A DNA stretch of 36,628 bases. Source: JAKAGZ01 sp964412105. Its GTDB lineage: Bacteria; Bacteroidota; Ignavibacteria; Ignavibacteriales; Ignavibacteriaceae. Within the stretch, counting starts at the first letter, position 1; every line of letters begins with the position of its first letter. A program made the position numbers and the translations under genes. Below the pieces are notes generated by a model, which saw nothing but the letters and a program-made list of their open reading frames with translations, did not search any database and was not told the DNA's origin. Where the stretch lies: contig CAYPNM010000031.1 in assembly GCA_964412105.1 (NCBI GenBank), positions 1 through 36,628 of the forward strand. Reading direction: 5' to 3'. Shown piece after piece: positions 8,698-16,722 of the stretch.

Positions 8698-9032
8698 TCA
8701 TTTAATACCATAAGACTGATTAAATTTTAGGAATTTTAAGATATTAATTTTGCTGCCAAAGTTAACTTCTAAATTGACAAAAATATAATAATATTCACCA
8801 TTTTCTTGTGATTTTAAAGTGAATTTCTTAACTTGAAAATAAGTTTTACTAAAGGGGAAAGAAAAATTGGGGAAACCTTCTAAGTACAGGGGCAGCAAAG
8901 GCTAGCCAAAACAAATTCAATCTATCTAAGACAATGTAATTCTTTTTCGCATTTATTTTTTTAAATGTGGGGAAGAGTATATGCAGTTAACCATGCTGTA
9001 TTCAATAAACACTAATAATTAAGGAGGTAGAG
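8698..9032. other. 335-bp gap before the SpoVG gene, with leader hairpins
   Basis: I see no gene here. A 66-codon minus-strand frame lacks a ribosome site and family features. Near the right end are two potential hairpins: CGCATTTA (8948-8955) / TAAATGTG (8962-8969) around a six-T loop, and ATGCAG (8981-8986) / CTGTAT (8996-9001) around a 9-nt loop. Both contain one G-U pair. They would lie in the 5' leader of the spoVG-type gene, upstream of its AAGGAGGT. The stretch 8889-8907 vaguely recalls part of the c-di-GMP-I aptamer but lacks the rest. Confidence 0.45.
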
Positions 9033-9278
9033 ATGAAAATAGTCAGAATGAATAAACTCGATGAAAATGCAGGAGGAAAAACAAGTGCATTTTTTGACAT
9101 TCAGACCAATGATGGAATTTTCATAAAGGGATTCCGGCTTGTAAACGGCTCTAACGGCATTTTTATGTCCTCACCGGATGAAAAGGGAAAGGATGGAAAA
9201 TATTATGAAAGGGTCATTTTACCGAGAGAGATGAAATCGGATCTGGAAAAAATGGCTATTGAGGAATTCCAGAAATAG
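9033..9278 (+). CDS. spoVG: SpoVG family protein
   Basis: Small nucleic-acid-binding regulator. The 81 residues follow the SpoVG fold: an N-terminal strand with K-I-V-R-M, a central F-I-K-G-F-R-L-V-N-G-S-N-G-I-F-M-S-S-P segment matching the conserved D-I-R-V-I-D-G-x-x-G-L-F-V-A-M-P block, then K-D-G-K-Y-Y-E-R-V-I-L-P and a C-terminal helix. It starts at an ATG 7 nt after an excellent Shine-Dalgarno AAGGAGGT. It is monocistronic: a 335-bp gap precedes it and a terminator follows. In Firmicutes and Borrelia the family binds DNA or RNA and regulates diverse genes; here, in what looks like a Gram-negative, the role is unknown and the sporulation name is historical. Confidence 0.85.
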   Translation: MKIVRMNKLDENAGGKTSAFFDIQTNDGIFIKGFRLVNGSNGIFMSSPDEKGKDGKYYERVILPREMKSDLEKMAIEEFQK

Positions 9279-9312
9279 TAAACTAAAATTTAAAGTACAT
9301 AATTATTAATAT

Positions 9313-9348
9313 GGGGCAGCTAAGAATCTGGCTGTCCCTTATTTTTTA
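9313..9348 (+). terminator. Terminator after the SpoVG gene
   Basis: Stem GGGGCAGC (9313-9320) / GCTGTCCC (9331-9338), 8 bp with one G-U pair, 10-nt loop, followed by TTATTTTTT. Confidence 0.82.
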
Positions 9349-9395
9349 AACAATAAAATAATTCCCAATTATTTTGGTCTTTTAATAATCCTACC

Positions 9396-9406
9396 TGAGA
9401 ATCTCA
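9396..9406. repeat. Short palindrome TGAGA-A-TCTCA upstream of the aldehyde dehydrogenase
   Basis: Perfect 5-bp arms about a single central base, 62 nt before the start codon at 9468, just upstream of a very AT-rich tract with TATA-like steps. It could be an operator; a palindrome this short can arise by chance. Confidence 0.25.
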
Positions 9407-9467
9407 ATTTTAATTTATTTATTTTTTATTATATATATTATATAAAAGATAAATACTGAGGTTTGCT

Positions 9468-10832
9468 ATGATCAAGTCTATAAATCCTGCAAATGAAGAA
9501 TTACTAAAAGAATATAAAGAAATGAGTCCGGACCAGGTTATCAAAATAATTGAGGCAGCTCATAATGAATATTTAAAATGGCGAACTACTGATTATAAAA
9601 TCCGTGCAGAAAAAATGAAAAATGCCGCATCAGTATTAAAAAACAGGAAAGAGGGCCTTGCAAACTTAATGACATTGGAAATGGGTAAACCTTTAGCTCA
9701 ATCGCGGGCTGAGGTTGAAAAATGCAGCTGGGTCTGTGACTATTTTGCTGAAAACGCAGAAAAATTTTTAGAAGATCAAGTAATTAAAACAGACGCCTCA
9801 AAAAGTTTTGTTACTTTTGAACCTATCGGTGTCGTTCTGGCAGTTATGCCATGGAATTTTCCTTTCTGGCAGGTTTTTCGATTTGCTGCTCCTAATCTTA
9901 TGGCGGGGAATGCGGGAGTGCTGAAACATTCTTCTAATGTAATGGGCTGTGCTCTGGCAATTGAAAATATTTTTAAGGAGGCGGGTTTTCCAGAAAATCT
10001 TTTCAGAACCCTGGTTATCTCCTCTAAAAATGTTGCGGGGGTTATAAAGAACAGAGTAATTAAAGCTGTTACTTTGACAGGAAGCACAGCTGCCGGTGTT
10101 TCTGTTGCTAAAGCGGCAGGGGAACAGCTTAAAAAGACTGTTTTGGAATTAGGCGGTAGTGATCCGTATCTCGTATTGGAAGATGCTGATCTCGATAAAG
10201 CGGCTGATACTTGTGTTAATTCACGTTTACTAAATGGCGGCCAAAGCTGCATCGCTGCAAAAAGGTTCATTGTAGTGGAATCAATATATAATGAATTCGA
10301 AAAGATTTTTGTTGAAAAAATGAAATCAAAAAAAATGGGCGATCCTTTTGATGAGTCCAATAATCTTGGTCCTCAAGCCAGGAATGATCTTCGCGATGAG
10401 CTGCATCAGCAGGTCAGAAAGAGCGTTGAGAAAGGAGCTAAAATATTACTGGGCGGAGAAGTGCCTGCCGGCAAAGGTGCTTATTATCCCCCAACAGTGC
10501 TTACAGAAGTAAAAAAGGGAATGCCTGCTTATGATGAAGAATTGTTTGGTCCTGTTGCGGCATTAATTAAGGTTAAAAATGAGGAGGAAGGTATACGCGT
10601 AGCAAATGATTCAACATTTGGATTAGGAGCAGCAGTTTTTACCAGGGATATTGCCAAAGGTGAAAGAATTGCCCAAAAAGAACTGGCTGCCGGCAGCTGC
10701 TTTGTTAATGAGTTCGTTAAATCTGATCCCAGACTGCCTTTTGGCGGAATAAATGAATCAGGTTATGGAAGGGAACTTTCAGTTTTTGGAATCCGGGAGT
10801 TTGTAAATATCAAAACTGTTTATATTAAATAA
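9468..10832 (+). CDS. NAD(P)-dependent succinate-semialdehyde-type dehydrogenase (ALDH family)
   Basis: Oxidises an aldehyde, most likely succinate semialdehyde, to the acid (cytoplasm). At 454 residues it is the short form resembling E. coli Sad/YneI; it shares I-M-P-W-N-F-P-x-W-Q-V, L-K-H-S-x-N-V-M-G-C-A, L-E-L-G-G-S-D-P and R-D-E-L-H-x-Q-V in the same order. The catalytic Cys is C261 in N-G-G-Q-S-C and the general base is E227 in L-E-L-G-G. The C-terminal F-G-G-I-N-E-S-G-Y-G-R-E-L block is standard. The start ATG follows GAGG. It is convergent with the response regulator, only 8 bp apart, and no gab or glutamate-decarboxylase neighbour supports the substrate, which therefore rests on similarity alone. 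Confidence 0.92.
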   Translation: MIKSINPANEELLKEYKEMSPDQVIKIIEAAHNEYLKWRTTDYKIRAEKMKNAASVLKNRKEGLANLMTLEMGKPLAQSRAEVEKCSWVCDYFAENAEKFLEDQVIKTDASKSFVTFEPIGVVLAVMPWNFPFWQVFRFAAPNLMAGNAGVLKHSSNVMGCALAIENIFKEAGFPENLFRTLVISSKNVAGVIKNRVIKAVTLTGSTAAGVSVAKAAGEQLKKTVLELGGSDPYLVLEDADLDKAADTCVNSRLLNGGQSCIAAKRFIVVESIYNEFEKIFVEKMKSKKMGDPFDESNNLGPQARNDLRDELHQQVRKSVEKGAKILLGGEVPAGKGAYYPPTVLTEVKKGMPAYDEELFGPVAALIKVKNEEEGIRVANDSTFGLGAAVFTRDIAKGERIAQKELAAGSCFVNEFVKSDPRLPFGGINESGYGRELSVFGIREFVNIKTVYIK

Positions 10833-10840
10833 TGGAAAGA

Positions 10841-11215
10841 CTATCCACCATATAATATTTTTTTTACCCATTTAACTAATTCGGGTTTTTCAAACGGTTT
10901 TGACAAATAGTCGGTACATCCGGCTGCAAGAAATTCTTCTTTATCCCCTTTCATTGCGTAAGCGGTTAAAGCGCCAATAGGAGTGTTTTCGTAACCTGGT
11001 ATCTTTCGGATTTCCATAGTTGCCTGAATGCCATTCATAGTTTTCCCAAGGCCGATATCCATAAGAATTGCAGGATACTTCTTCTCTTTTGCCATTTTAA
11101 TGGCGGCAATGCCATCCAGAGCTATATCTATATTACAGACGTCTTTTAGAAATAGCCTAGTAATATCCAGACTCGACTTGTCATCTTCAACGAGCAGAAC
11201 AGTTGGTATTTCCAT
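10841..11215 (-). CDS. Single-domain response regulator (CheY-like receiver)
   Basis: A 124-residue phosphoacceptor domain with no output domain. The acidic pair E10/D11 (with D12), phospho-acceptor D53 in I-L-M-D-I-G, T85 in A-L-T-A-Y-A and K107 in Y-L-S-K-P-F are all present, so it should be phosphorylatable. Such stand-alone receivers act in phosphorelays, with hybrid histidine kinases or on other proteins. No histidine kinase is in the window. It is an orphan on the minus strand, convergent with the dehydrogenase and divergent from truA. The L-S-K-P-F ending is more typical of relay receivers attached to hybrid kinases than of chemotaxis CheY, but that is only suggestive. Confidence 0.93.
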   Translation of the reverse strand: MEIPTVLLVEDDKSSLDITRLFLKDVCNIDIALDGIAAIKMAKEKKYPAILMDIGLGKTMNGIQATMEIRKIPGYENTPIGALTAYAMKGDKEEFLAAGCTDYLSKPFEKPELVKWVKKILYGG

Positions 11216-11402
11216 TAGCTAAATCGCTCCAATATAAAGATGTTGTTTTTAATGAACCAATATTTAAATTATTTTTACAGTACTAAAATAACAATTATCT
11301 CATAATATTAAAGTTCAGAATAAATTTTCCTCACTATAGAATTTATCATATTTCAAAATACTGGATTGAACTGATTATTCTTAAATAAAACAAGCAATAG
11401 AT

Positions 11403-12128
11403 TTGGGAAATTATAAACTAATAATACAATATGATGGAACTAATTATGCCGGCTGGCAAATTCAGGAAAATGCCGTAACAGTTCAGGAAAAGATTAAAGA
11501 TGCCATTGAGATATTGACTAAAGAAGAAGTAAATTTAACAGGTTCGGGCAGAACAGATACAGGTGTACACGCTCTGGGGCAAGTAGCAAATTTTAAAACC
11601 GCTAATGAACTAGACCTCTATCGTTTTAAGCATTCTTTGAATTCAATCTTACCAAAAGACATTTCAATTGAGCATATTGAGAAAACAAGCGAGGCTTTTC
11701 ATTCAAGGTTCGATGCCAAAAAAAGAAGCTACATTTACTTGATTTCTAAAATAAAATCGCCATTTTATTATCCGTATTCCTGGTATTATCATGAGCCCCT
11801 TGATATATTGAAGCTAAAGCAGCTTTCTGATTTGCTGATAGGCAAATTTGACTTTACATCATTTTCCAGGAAAAATACTGAAACAGTAAATAAAGTTTGC
11901 GAGATATTTCAGATTAATTGGCGCGAGACAAAAGAGTTGATAATATTTTATATTGAAGCTAACAGATTTTTGCATGGGATGGTTAGAACAATAGTTGGTA
12001 CGTTTATAAAGCTTCAAACAGAGGGAAGCGGGAAAAAACTCGTAGAAATATTAGATTCAAAAAACAGAGAAACTGCTGGTGAAGCTGCCCCAGCGCAAGG
12101 TTTATTTCTTTACAAAGTAAAATACTAA
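11403..12128 (+). CDS. truA: tRNA pseudouridine(38-40) synthase TruA
   Basis: Converts uridine to pseudouridine at positions 38-40 of the tRNA anticodon arm. The 241 residues match the family size of about 240-270. The motif G-S-G-R-T-D-T-G-V-H-A (47-57) contains the catalytic Asp D52; N-terminal Y-D-G-T-N-Y-x-G-W-Q and C-terminal F-L-H-G-M-V-R-T-I-V-G-T are diagnostic. There is no in-frame ATG before the upstream stop at 11382-11384, so the start is a TTG at 11403. It heads a co-directional run: the SDR gene follows after only 2 nt. Confidence 0.96.
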   Translation: MGNYKLIIQYDGTNYAGWQIQENAVTVQEKIKDAIEILTKEEVNLTGSGRTDTGVHALGQVANFKTANELDLYRFKHSLNSILPKDISIEHIEKTSEAFHSRFDAKKRSYIYLISKIKSPFYYPYSWYYHEPLDILKLKQLSDLLIGKFDFTSFSRKNTETVNKVCEIFQINWRETKELIIFYIEANRFLHGMVRTIVGTFIKLQTEGSGKKLVEILDSKNRETAGEAAPAQGLFLYKVKY

Positions 12129-12130
12129 TT

Positions 12131-12886
12131 ATGATAAATCTAAAATCAAAGGTTGCTCTAATTACCGGCGGTTCACGCGGAATCGGTGCCGCTTGCGTAA
12201 AATTATTTGCTGAAGCTGGAGCTGATGTTGCTTTTACTTATCAATTAAATACAAAGGCTGCGGATGAAATAGTCCTGGACTGTTCAAATAATTCTAAGGT
12301 GAAAGCTTATAAATGTGATCTGAACAGTGCTAAAGAAATTGAAGAAACTGTTAAGAATGTTTATTCTGATTTTTTAAAGATTGATATTCTGGTTAATAAT
12401 GCAGGCATCTGGAAATATGGTCAGGCCGATAAAATGTCATTGCAAGATTGGGAAGAAACTATTCGAATAAATCTTACAGGAACTTTTCTGTTTACTAAAG
12501 CTGTTATTCCTTCAATGAAAAAAAATAGATTTGGAAGGATAATAAATATTACTTCAACTGCCGGACAACGTGGAGAAGCAAATCATTCCCATTATGCTTC
12601 TTCAAAAGGAGGAGTAATATCATTTACAAAGTCTTTGGCGACGGAATTAGGACCTTTTAATATCACCACAAATTCAATAGCACCCGGCTGGGTATATACC
12701 GATATGACAAGCGATGAATTATCTGATAAAGAGTACTTAAGCGAGGTTGAAAGGGATATTCCATTACAAAGGGTTGCGACAGCAGAAGATATAGCGGGTC
12801 CTGTGCTTTTTCTTGCTTCTGAACTTGCAAGACATATTAATGGGGAAATTCTAAACGTGAACGGGGGATCAATTCTATGTGGATAA
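12131..12886 (+). CDS. SDR-family oxidoreductase (FabG-like)
   Basis: Classical short-chain dehydrogenase/reductase using NAD(P)H. The 251 residues have the dinucleotide motif T-G-G-S-R-G-I-G (12-19), N-N-A-G (89-92), N114, the catalytic S142, Y155 and K159 (Y-A-S-S-K), and P-G-W-V-Y-T-D-M after the active site. The length and L-N-V-N-G-G ending match 3-oxoacyl-ACP reductase relatives. No acyl carrier protein or other fab genes are adjacent, and the only neighbour with lipid relevance is the crotonase 2 kb downstream, so the substrate is open. It starts 2 nt after truA. Confidence 0.93.
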   Translation: MINLKSKVALITGGSRGIGAACVKLFAEAGADVAFTYQLNTKAADEIVLDCSNNSKVKAYKCDLNSAKEIEETVKNVYSDFLKIDILVNNAGIWKYGQADKMSLQDWEETIRINLTGTFLFTKAVIPSMKKNRFGRIINITSTAGQRGEANHSHYASSKGGVISFTKSLATELGPFNITTNSIAPGWVYTDMTSDELSDKEYLSEVERDIPLQRVATAEDIAGPVLFLASELARHINGEILNVNGGSILCG

Positions 12887-12912
12887 TTTTTAATAATTAA
12901 TTAGGTAATATT

Positions 12913-13392
12913 ATGGAATTTTTAGCAAGTCTTCACCCTAAATTAGTTCATTTCCCCATCGCCCTCTTATTAACTTATACTTTGTTTGAAATAATCGGTG
13001 CTTTTTCAAAAAAGGAATTCTTCTCTAAAGCGGCTCATATACTTTTGTTCCTTGGTGTACTGGGAGCGGTTGCTGCGGTTCTTACAGGTAACCAGGCAGC
13101 CGATCTGGCAAACTCCTGGGAAAAGCAAGGAGCAATTATTCAGTTTCATGCAATCGGAGAACACGAGAATCTTGCAAATATTACCCTTTGGTTCTTTGCA
13201 GCTTTACTTGTAATCAGAACAGTTCTCGTTTTAAAGAAGAAATTTACCGGGTATATTAAATTTATAATTGTTCTCATTGCACTTGTGGGTTGTTATTTCG
13301 TCTATCAAACAGGCGAACACGGTGGAAAATTGGTTTACAAATATGGTCTTGGTACCGACTTAAAAAAAATGGAAATACAAGAGAATAATTAA
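12913..13392 (+). CDS. DUF2231 family membrane protein
   Basis: A 159-residue inner-membrane protein of unknown function. The DUF2231 hallmark H-P-K-L-V-H-F-P-I-A-L (8-18) opens the first of about four transmembrane segments (roughly 13-33, 38-59, 88-106, 114-132). A G-N-Q-A-A-D segment follows TM2, and conserved-looking His residues lie at both ends (H8, H13; a late G-E-H-G-G). Some relatives have been linked to heme or redox proteins, but I cannot support that here. The next gene's GTG abuts its stop, so the two are translationally coupled. Confidence 0.85.
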   Translation: MEFLASLHPKLVHFPIALLLTYTLFEIIGAFSKKEFFSKAAHILLFLGVLGAVAAVLTGNQAADLANSWEKQGAIIQFHAIGEHENLANITLWFFAALLVIRTVLVLKKKFTGYIKFIIVLIALVGCYFVYQTGEHGGKLVYKYGLGTDLKKMEIQENN

Positions 13393-14205
13393 GTGGAATC
13401 ATTGGTTAAACCTTCGCGGTTGATAGTCTCTGTTATAATTTTGAATGCGGCAGGAATCCTTTTGCGGATATTTAACCTCGACACTTATATTATTCTGGTC
13501 GGATTCCGTTTTCATATAAGTTTCATCCTTCCCCTCCTGGTTATTTTCAAAAAGGATCAGTTGTATTTCATCAAAAAGTTATATGTTGATCCGCAGCACA
13601 AAAAAACGGTACTGCCTTTACTGTGGATTTTATTGCCTTTGATAATTGTCATGGCTGCCTTGTTTTTGCTGAAAAAAATTGAAATTGGTGATCCCGAATA
13701 TTTTTATGAATTTGGCCTCTCTTCAATTGTCGATTATCCGATATATCTTATTTGGAATCTGCCTCAAATCTTTTGTTTTTTTATTTTTCTAGCCTTAAGT
13801 GTAACCATTTCTTCTAAAAATGTCTTATTCATCTCTGCAATATCATTTTTGTTATTCGCGTTTGAGTTTATTCCTTTAAATACTAAGAGTATAGATTATT
13901 ACGGTATAATATCACTTATGTTAATATCTCTAACGATTGGGCTTATGATAAAATATTTTCAGAATATTTACTGGTTTACGATAGTAATTTTTTCAATATT
14001 CTGGCTGCACTTCCTGGCTTTTGGTTCTTCTTCGGAGGAAATTATTCATTTATTGTTTGCCTCCCAGTATTCCGGCTGGGATGGATTTTTAGAAGTAAAA
14101 AGATCGTTTGCTACTTTCATTTTGCCTGCGCAACTGTTCATAACTTTTTTGGCAGTTATGATTTCCTCATCATTTCGAAAAAAAGGATGGACACCTTCAT
14201 TTTAG
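13393..14205 (+). CDS. Polytopic membrane protein of unknown function
   Basis: I do not recognise this family. The 270 residues contain about eight hydrophobic segments (roughly 9-25, 31-52, 73-94, 117-139, 144-162, 168-186, 192-211, 241-260) joined by short loops. The loop between TM3 and TM4 carries E-I-G-D-P-E-Y-F-Y-E-F-G. The remaining conserved-looking acidic or aromatic residues do not form a motif I know; it is not an obvious CAAX protease or transporter. It starts at a GTG directly after the DUF2231 stop, so the two proteins may act together in the membrane. A 46-nt gap separates it from the barrel-like gene. Confidence 0.7.
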   Translation: MESLVKPSRLIVSVIILNAAGILLRIFNLDTYIILVGFRFHISFILPLLVIFKKDQLYFIKKLYVDPQHKKTVLPLLWILLPLIIVMAALFLLKKIEIGDPEYFYEFGLSSIVDYPIYLIWNLPQIFCFFIFLALSVTISSKNVLFISAISFLLFAFEFIPLNTKSIDYYGIISLMLISLTIGLMIKYFQNIYWFTIVIFSIFWLHFLAFGSSSEEIIHLLFASQYSGWDGFLEVKRSFATFILPAQLFITFLAVMISSSFRKKGWTPSF

Positions 14206-14251
14206 GAAACTCTTTTATTTTGTAACTTAGTAGTAATAAAATCGGAAACCG

Positions 14252-14842
14252 ATGAAAAAATTCCTGATCCTTTTTATTACGATATCATGCAACATGGCTT
14301 ATGCCGGTGATCCGCCAAATCAAGCTGCCAGAGGTTTATTCCTTGCTTTTGGGGTAGGCCCTCGATTTCCAATAGGCAGTTTTGCAAATACTTCGAAGTT
14401 CGGATACGGTTTCGATGCAGAACTATCTTATACAAATGATGAATATCTACCAGTATTTATATTCCTGAAAAGTGGATTTGAGAGTTTTCCCGGTTCACAG
14501 GATTTTTATAAGTCTTCCAATTACTCCAATTATTCAACCAATGTAATTCCAGTAAATTTTGGTGTTAGATATTACTTACCGCCAATATTAAAGAGCGGTG
14601 TAATAGTTATGCCTATGCTTGAGTGTTCTATTAATTACAGTTTCTACAGCGTCTTGAAGGAGTTAAAGAACGGAACAGCTGTAAATGAATTCACACAACG
14701 CGAAAATAAGTTTGGCTTCTCTGCCGGTGTGGGATTATCAGCTTTTATGATGGAAATGCTTGCGTCATACAATTTTTATAAATCCTATCAATTTGTTTCA
14801 ATCGATTTGAAAATCAGAGTACCTTTATATATAAACATATGA
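14252..14842 (+). CDS. Predicted outer-membrane beta-barrel protein
   Basis: Exported protein of 196 residues. A signal peptide spans about 1-18 (MKKFLILFITISCNMAYA, cleavage before G-D). The mature part shows alternating polar/hydrophobic strands with aromatic girdle residues and repeated glycine: F-L-A-F-G-V-G-P-R-F-P-I-G-S-F near the start, then F-G-Y-G-F-D-A-E-L-S-Y, V-I-P-V-N-F-G-V-R-Y-Y-L, K-F-G-F-S-A-G-V-G-L and a last strand F-V-S-I-D-L-K-I-R-V-P-L. This resembles small 8-stranded barrels (OmpW/OmpX/PorT-like). I cannot assign a family or function. It is followed after 9 nt by the crotonase gene. Confidence 0.72.
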   Translation: MKKFLILFITISCNMAYAGDPPNQAARGLFLAFGVGPRFPIGSFANTSKFGYGFDAELSYTNDEYLPVFIFLKSGFESFPGSQDFYKSSNYSNYSTNVIPVNFGVRYYLPPILKSGVIVMPMLECSINYSFYSVLKELKNGTAVNEFTQRENKFGFSAGVGLSAFMMEMLASYNFYKSYQFVSIDLKIRVPLYINI

Positions 14843-14851
14843 GAGAGTAAA

Positions 14852-15634
14852 ATGAATTATCAAAACTTATTAATAGAAAAAAAAGACAATATTGCAATTG
14901 TCAAAGTTAACCGTCCGGATAAATTGAATGCTCTGAATTCACAAACAATGAGTGAATTTAAATATGCTTTTACAGAATTAAAATCCGATTCCGAGACTTT
15001 TGTTGTAATAATAACTGGAAGCGGGGAGAAAGCATTTGTTGCAGGTGCGGATATTTCCGAGTTGCATAAACTGGACGTGATCACCGGAAAAACTTTTGCT
15101 GAAAATGGTCAGGATATTTTTAATATGATTGAAAACCTGGATAAGCCGGTTATTGCAGCTGTTAATGGTTTTGCGCTGGGTGGTGGCTGTGAACTTGCCC
15201 TGGCCTGCCATATAAGAGTAGCATCTGAAAATGCAAAGTTTGGTCAGCCTGAAGTTAATCTCGGGATAATTCCAGGTTATGGTGGTACTCAAAGATTGAC
15301 CCGTTTAATTAATTCCGGACGCGCAATGGAATATATTCTGACCGGAGATATGATCGATGCGAACGAAGCATTAAGGCTGGGTCTTGTTAATAAAGTTTAT
15401 CCTCAGGCAGAGTTAATGACTATGGCCCTGGAAATGGCTAAGAAGATAGTTTCTAAAGGACAGCAGGCAATTCGTCTTTCTGTTAAAGCTGTTAATATGG
15501 TAGATGAGGTATCCGGTAAAGAAGGCCTGAATTATGAAGCGAGCTTATTCTCTTTAGCCTGTGGCACAGAAGATTTTAAAGAAGGAACGAAGGCTTTCCT
15601 GGAAAAACGTAAGCCTGATTTCAAGAATAAATAA
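14852..15634 (+). CDS. Enoyl-CoA hydratase/isomerase family protein (crotonase)
   Basis: Acts on an acyl-CoA thioester, most likely hydrating enoyl-CoA in beta-oxidation or butyryl metabolism. The 260 residues match typical short-chain hydratases. The oxyanion-hole segment A-F-V-A-G-A-D-I (61-68), the second segment L-G-G-G-C-E-L-A (109-116) and both catalytic glutamates, E114 and E134 (Q-P-E-V-N-L-G), are present, so a true hydratase rather than an isomerase is expected. G-Y-G-G-T-Q-R-L (142-149) is standard. The start ATG has GAGAG upstream. No acyl-CoA dehydrogenase or thiolase is adjacent, so the pathway cannot be fixed from context. Confidence 0.93.
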   Translation: MNYQNLLIEKKDNIAIVKVNRPDKLNALNSQTMSEFKYAFTELKSDSETFVVIITGSGEKAFVAGADISELHKLDVITGKTFAENGQDIFNMIENLDKPVIAAVNGFALGGGCELALACHIRVASENAKFGQPEVNLGIIPGYGGTQRLTRLINSGRAMEYILTGDMIDANEALRLGLVNKVYPQAELMTMALEMAKKIVSKGQQAIRLSVKAVNMVDEVSGKEGLNYEASLFSLACGTEDFKEGTKAFLEKRKPDFKNK

Positions 15635-15686
15635 TTTTTGCTTGGTTTGATTAAATTTCGAGCAACGATAACAACAATAAGAATTA

Positions 15687-16700
15687 ATGGAAATATTTAC
15701 AGATAAGAAAAAGCTGATCCAGATATTATTTGGATTGGCTTTTGTTTTTCTAGTTGCAAATTTAATTGTAAATAAGATTATTCATCATCATTATACTCCG
15801 ATTGAAAAGGCAAGGAGCTCAAATTATATAAATTCAAGGTTTCTTATCGCTCTCCAAAATTACGGGCTTAAAAAGGATTGGATCAAAAAATATAGGCGAT
15901 CCCGCAAGGAAGATGATTCTCTCAAATTTAATTATAAAGTAGAAGTGCCTAAGGACTTACCCATTGCATTGTTACTGGATGAAATAGAAGATTCACTGGG
16001 AGTTAATGGAATTGTGATAAGGTCGAACGAATTAAAAATTGGCGGAGCAACACTCTTAAAAGTCTTTTCAGGAGATAATTTAAAACTGCAAGCTGAGTTT
16101 AATTATGATGACGATATTCAGAGGGATGCAGGTGCTATAGGCATTATTGTCAAAGATGCAAATCAGTTAAGTCCTGAAAATTTTCAAAAGTTAATAAGGC
16201 TCCCCGAAAGATTTGCTTTATTGTTATCTCCTTCGAAAAAAACAGCAGGATTCCAGCAGGAAATTCGTTCAGCGCAAAAAGAGATTTGTGTTTTGATCAG
16301 TGATGAATCAACTGATCTTTCTTATAAAATGAAATCCGGATTTCCTCCGGACAGGATTCGAAATTCTATTTATTCAATTATCTCCGATTTCTCAGATGCT
16401 GCCTTTTTTGTTCTGGATAACAAATCTGCGCTTTACAATTCACCAGCAATGGGTATCATTAAAAAAATACTGGATAAAAACAAAATTAAGTATATAAAGC
16501 TGAGTGATTGTTTTGCTTTAAATTCAGGTAATACCGATGCAATCAGAAATCAATTTGAAAAATTAGTAATACTGTCAAAATCGAAGCAAAAATCAATTAT
16601 TATTCTAACCCCTGATGAATTGAATTCCCAGCTTCCTGAGCTGGTTAAATTTAGAAAAATTGGCTATGAATTTGTCAGGCCTTCAGTTCGTCTTAATTAA
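15687..16700 (+). CDS. Membrane-anchored protein resembling the YibQ divergent polysaccharide deacetylase family
   Basis: The 337 residues begin with a signal anchor (about 11-29) followed by a periplasmic domain. From about 125 on, the order of elements (a strand with A-I-G-I-I-V-K-D-A, then L-P-E-R-F-A-L-L-L-S-P, a helix, a strand with E-I-C-V-L-I-S-D-E, and G-F-P-P-D-R-I) recalls the divergent deacetylase family (DUF610/YibQ), in which the usual metal residues are partly replaced. I see no clear deacetylase DxD or HxxxH motif, so catalysis is doubtful. The match is structural-pattern based and weak. It is convergent with the M16 pair, 22 bp apart. Confidence 0.5.
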   Translation: MEIFTDKKKLIQILFGLAFVFLVANLIVNKIIHHHYTPIEKARSSNYINSRFLIALQNYGLKKDWIKKYRRSRKEDDSLKFNYKVEVPKDLPIALLLDEIEDSLGVNGIVIRSNELKIGGATLLKVFSGDNLKLQAEFNYDDDIQRDAGAIGIIVKDANQLSPENFQKLIRLPERFALLLSPSKKTAGFQQEIRSAQKEICVLISDESTDLSYKMKSGFPPDRIRNSIYSIISDFSDAAFFVLDNKSALYNSPAMGIIKKILDKNKIKYIKLSDCFALNSGNTDAIRNQFEKLVILSKSKQKSIIILTPDELNSQLPELVKFRKIGYEFVRPSVRLN

Positions 16701-16722
16701 TCCGATAATATATCAAATAAAA

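Noticed and set aside
8692..8728. Terminator after the SpoIIE-type phosphatase gene
   Set aside because: Only competing 5-6-bp stems with long loops (AGTCT/AGACT, TAATCA/TGATTA); not stable enough to call.
8698..8898. 66-codon minus-strand frame after the phosphatase gene
   Set aside because: No Shine-Dalgarno sequence and no recognisable domain; likely a chance open frame.
8889..8907. Fragment resembling part of a c-di-GMP-I (GEMM) riboswitch
   Set aside because: Only a short GCAAAG-like piece is similar; the GNRA-loop helix and the rest of the conserved core are missing.
9776..10360. 194-codon antisense frame inside the aldehyde dehydrogenase gene
   Set aside because: Shadow of the real gene on the other strand; the sense product carries all the ALDH motifs.
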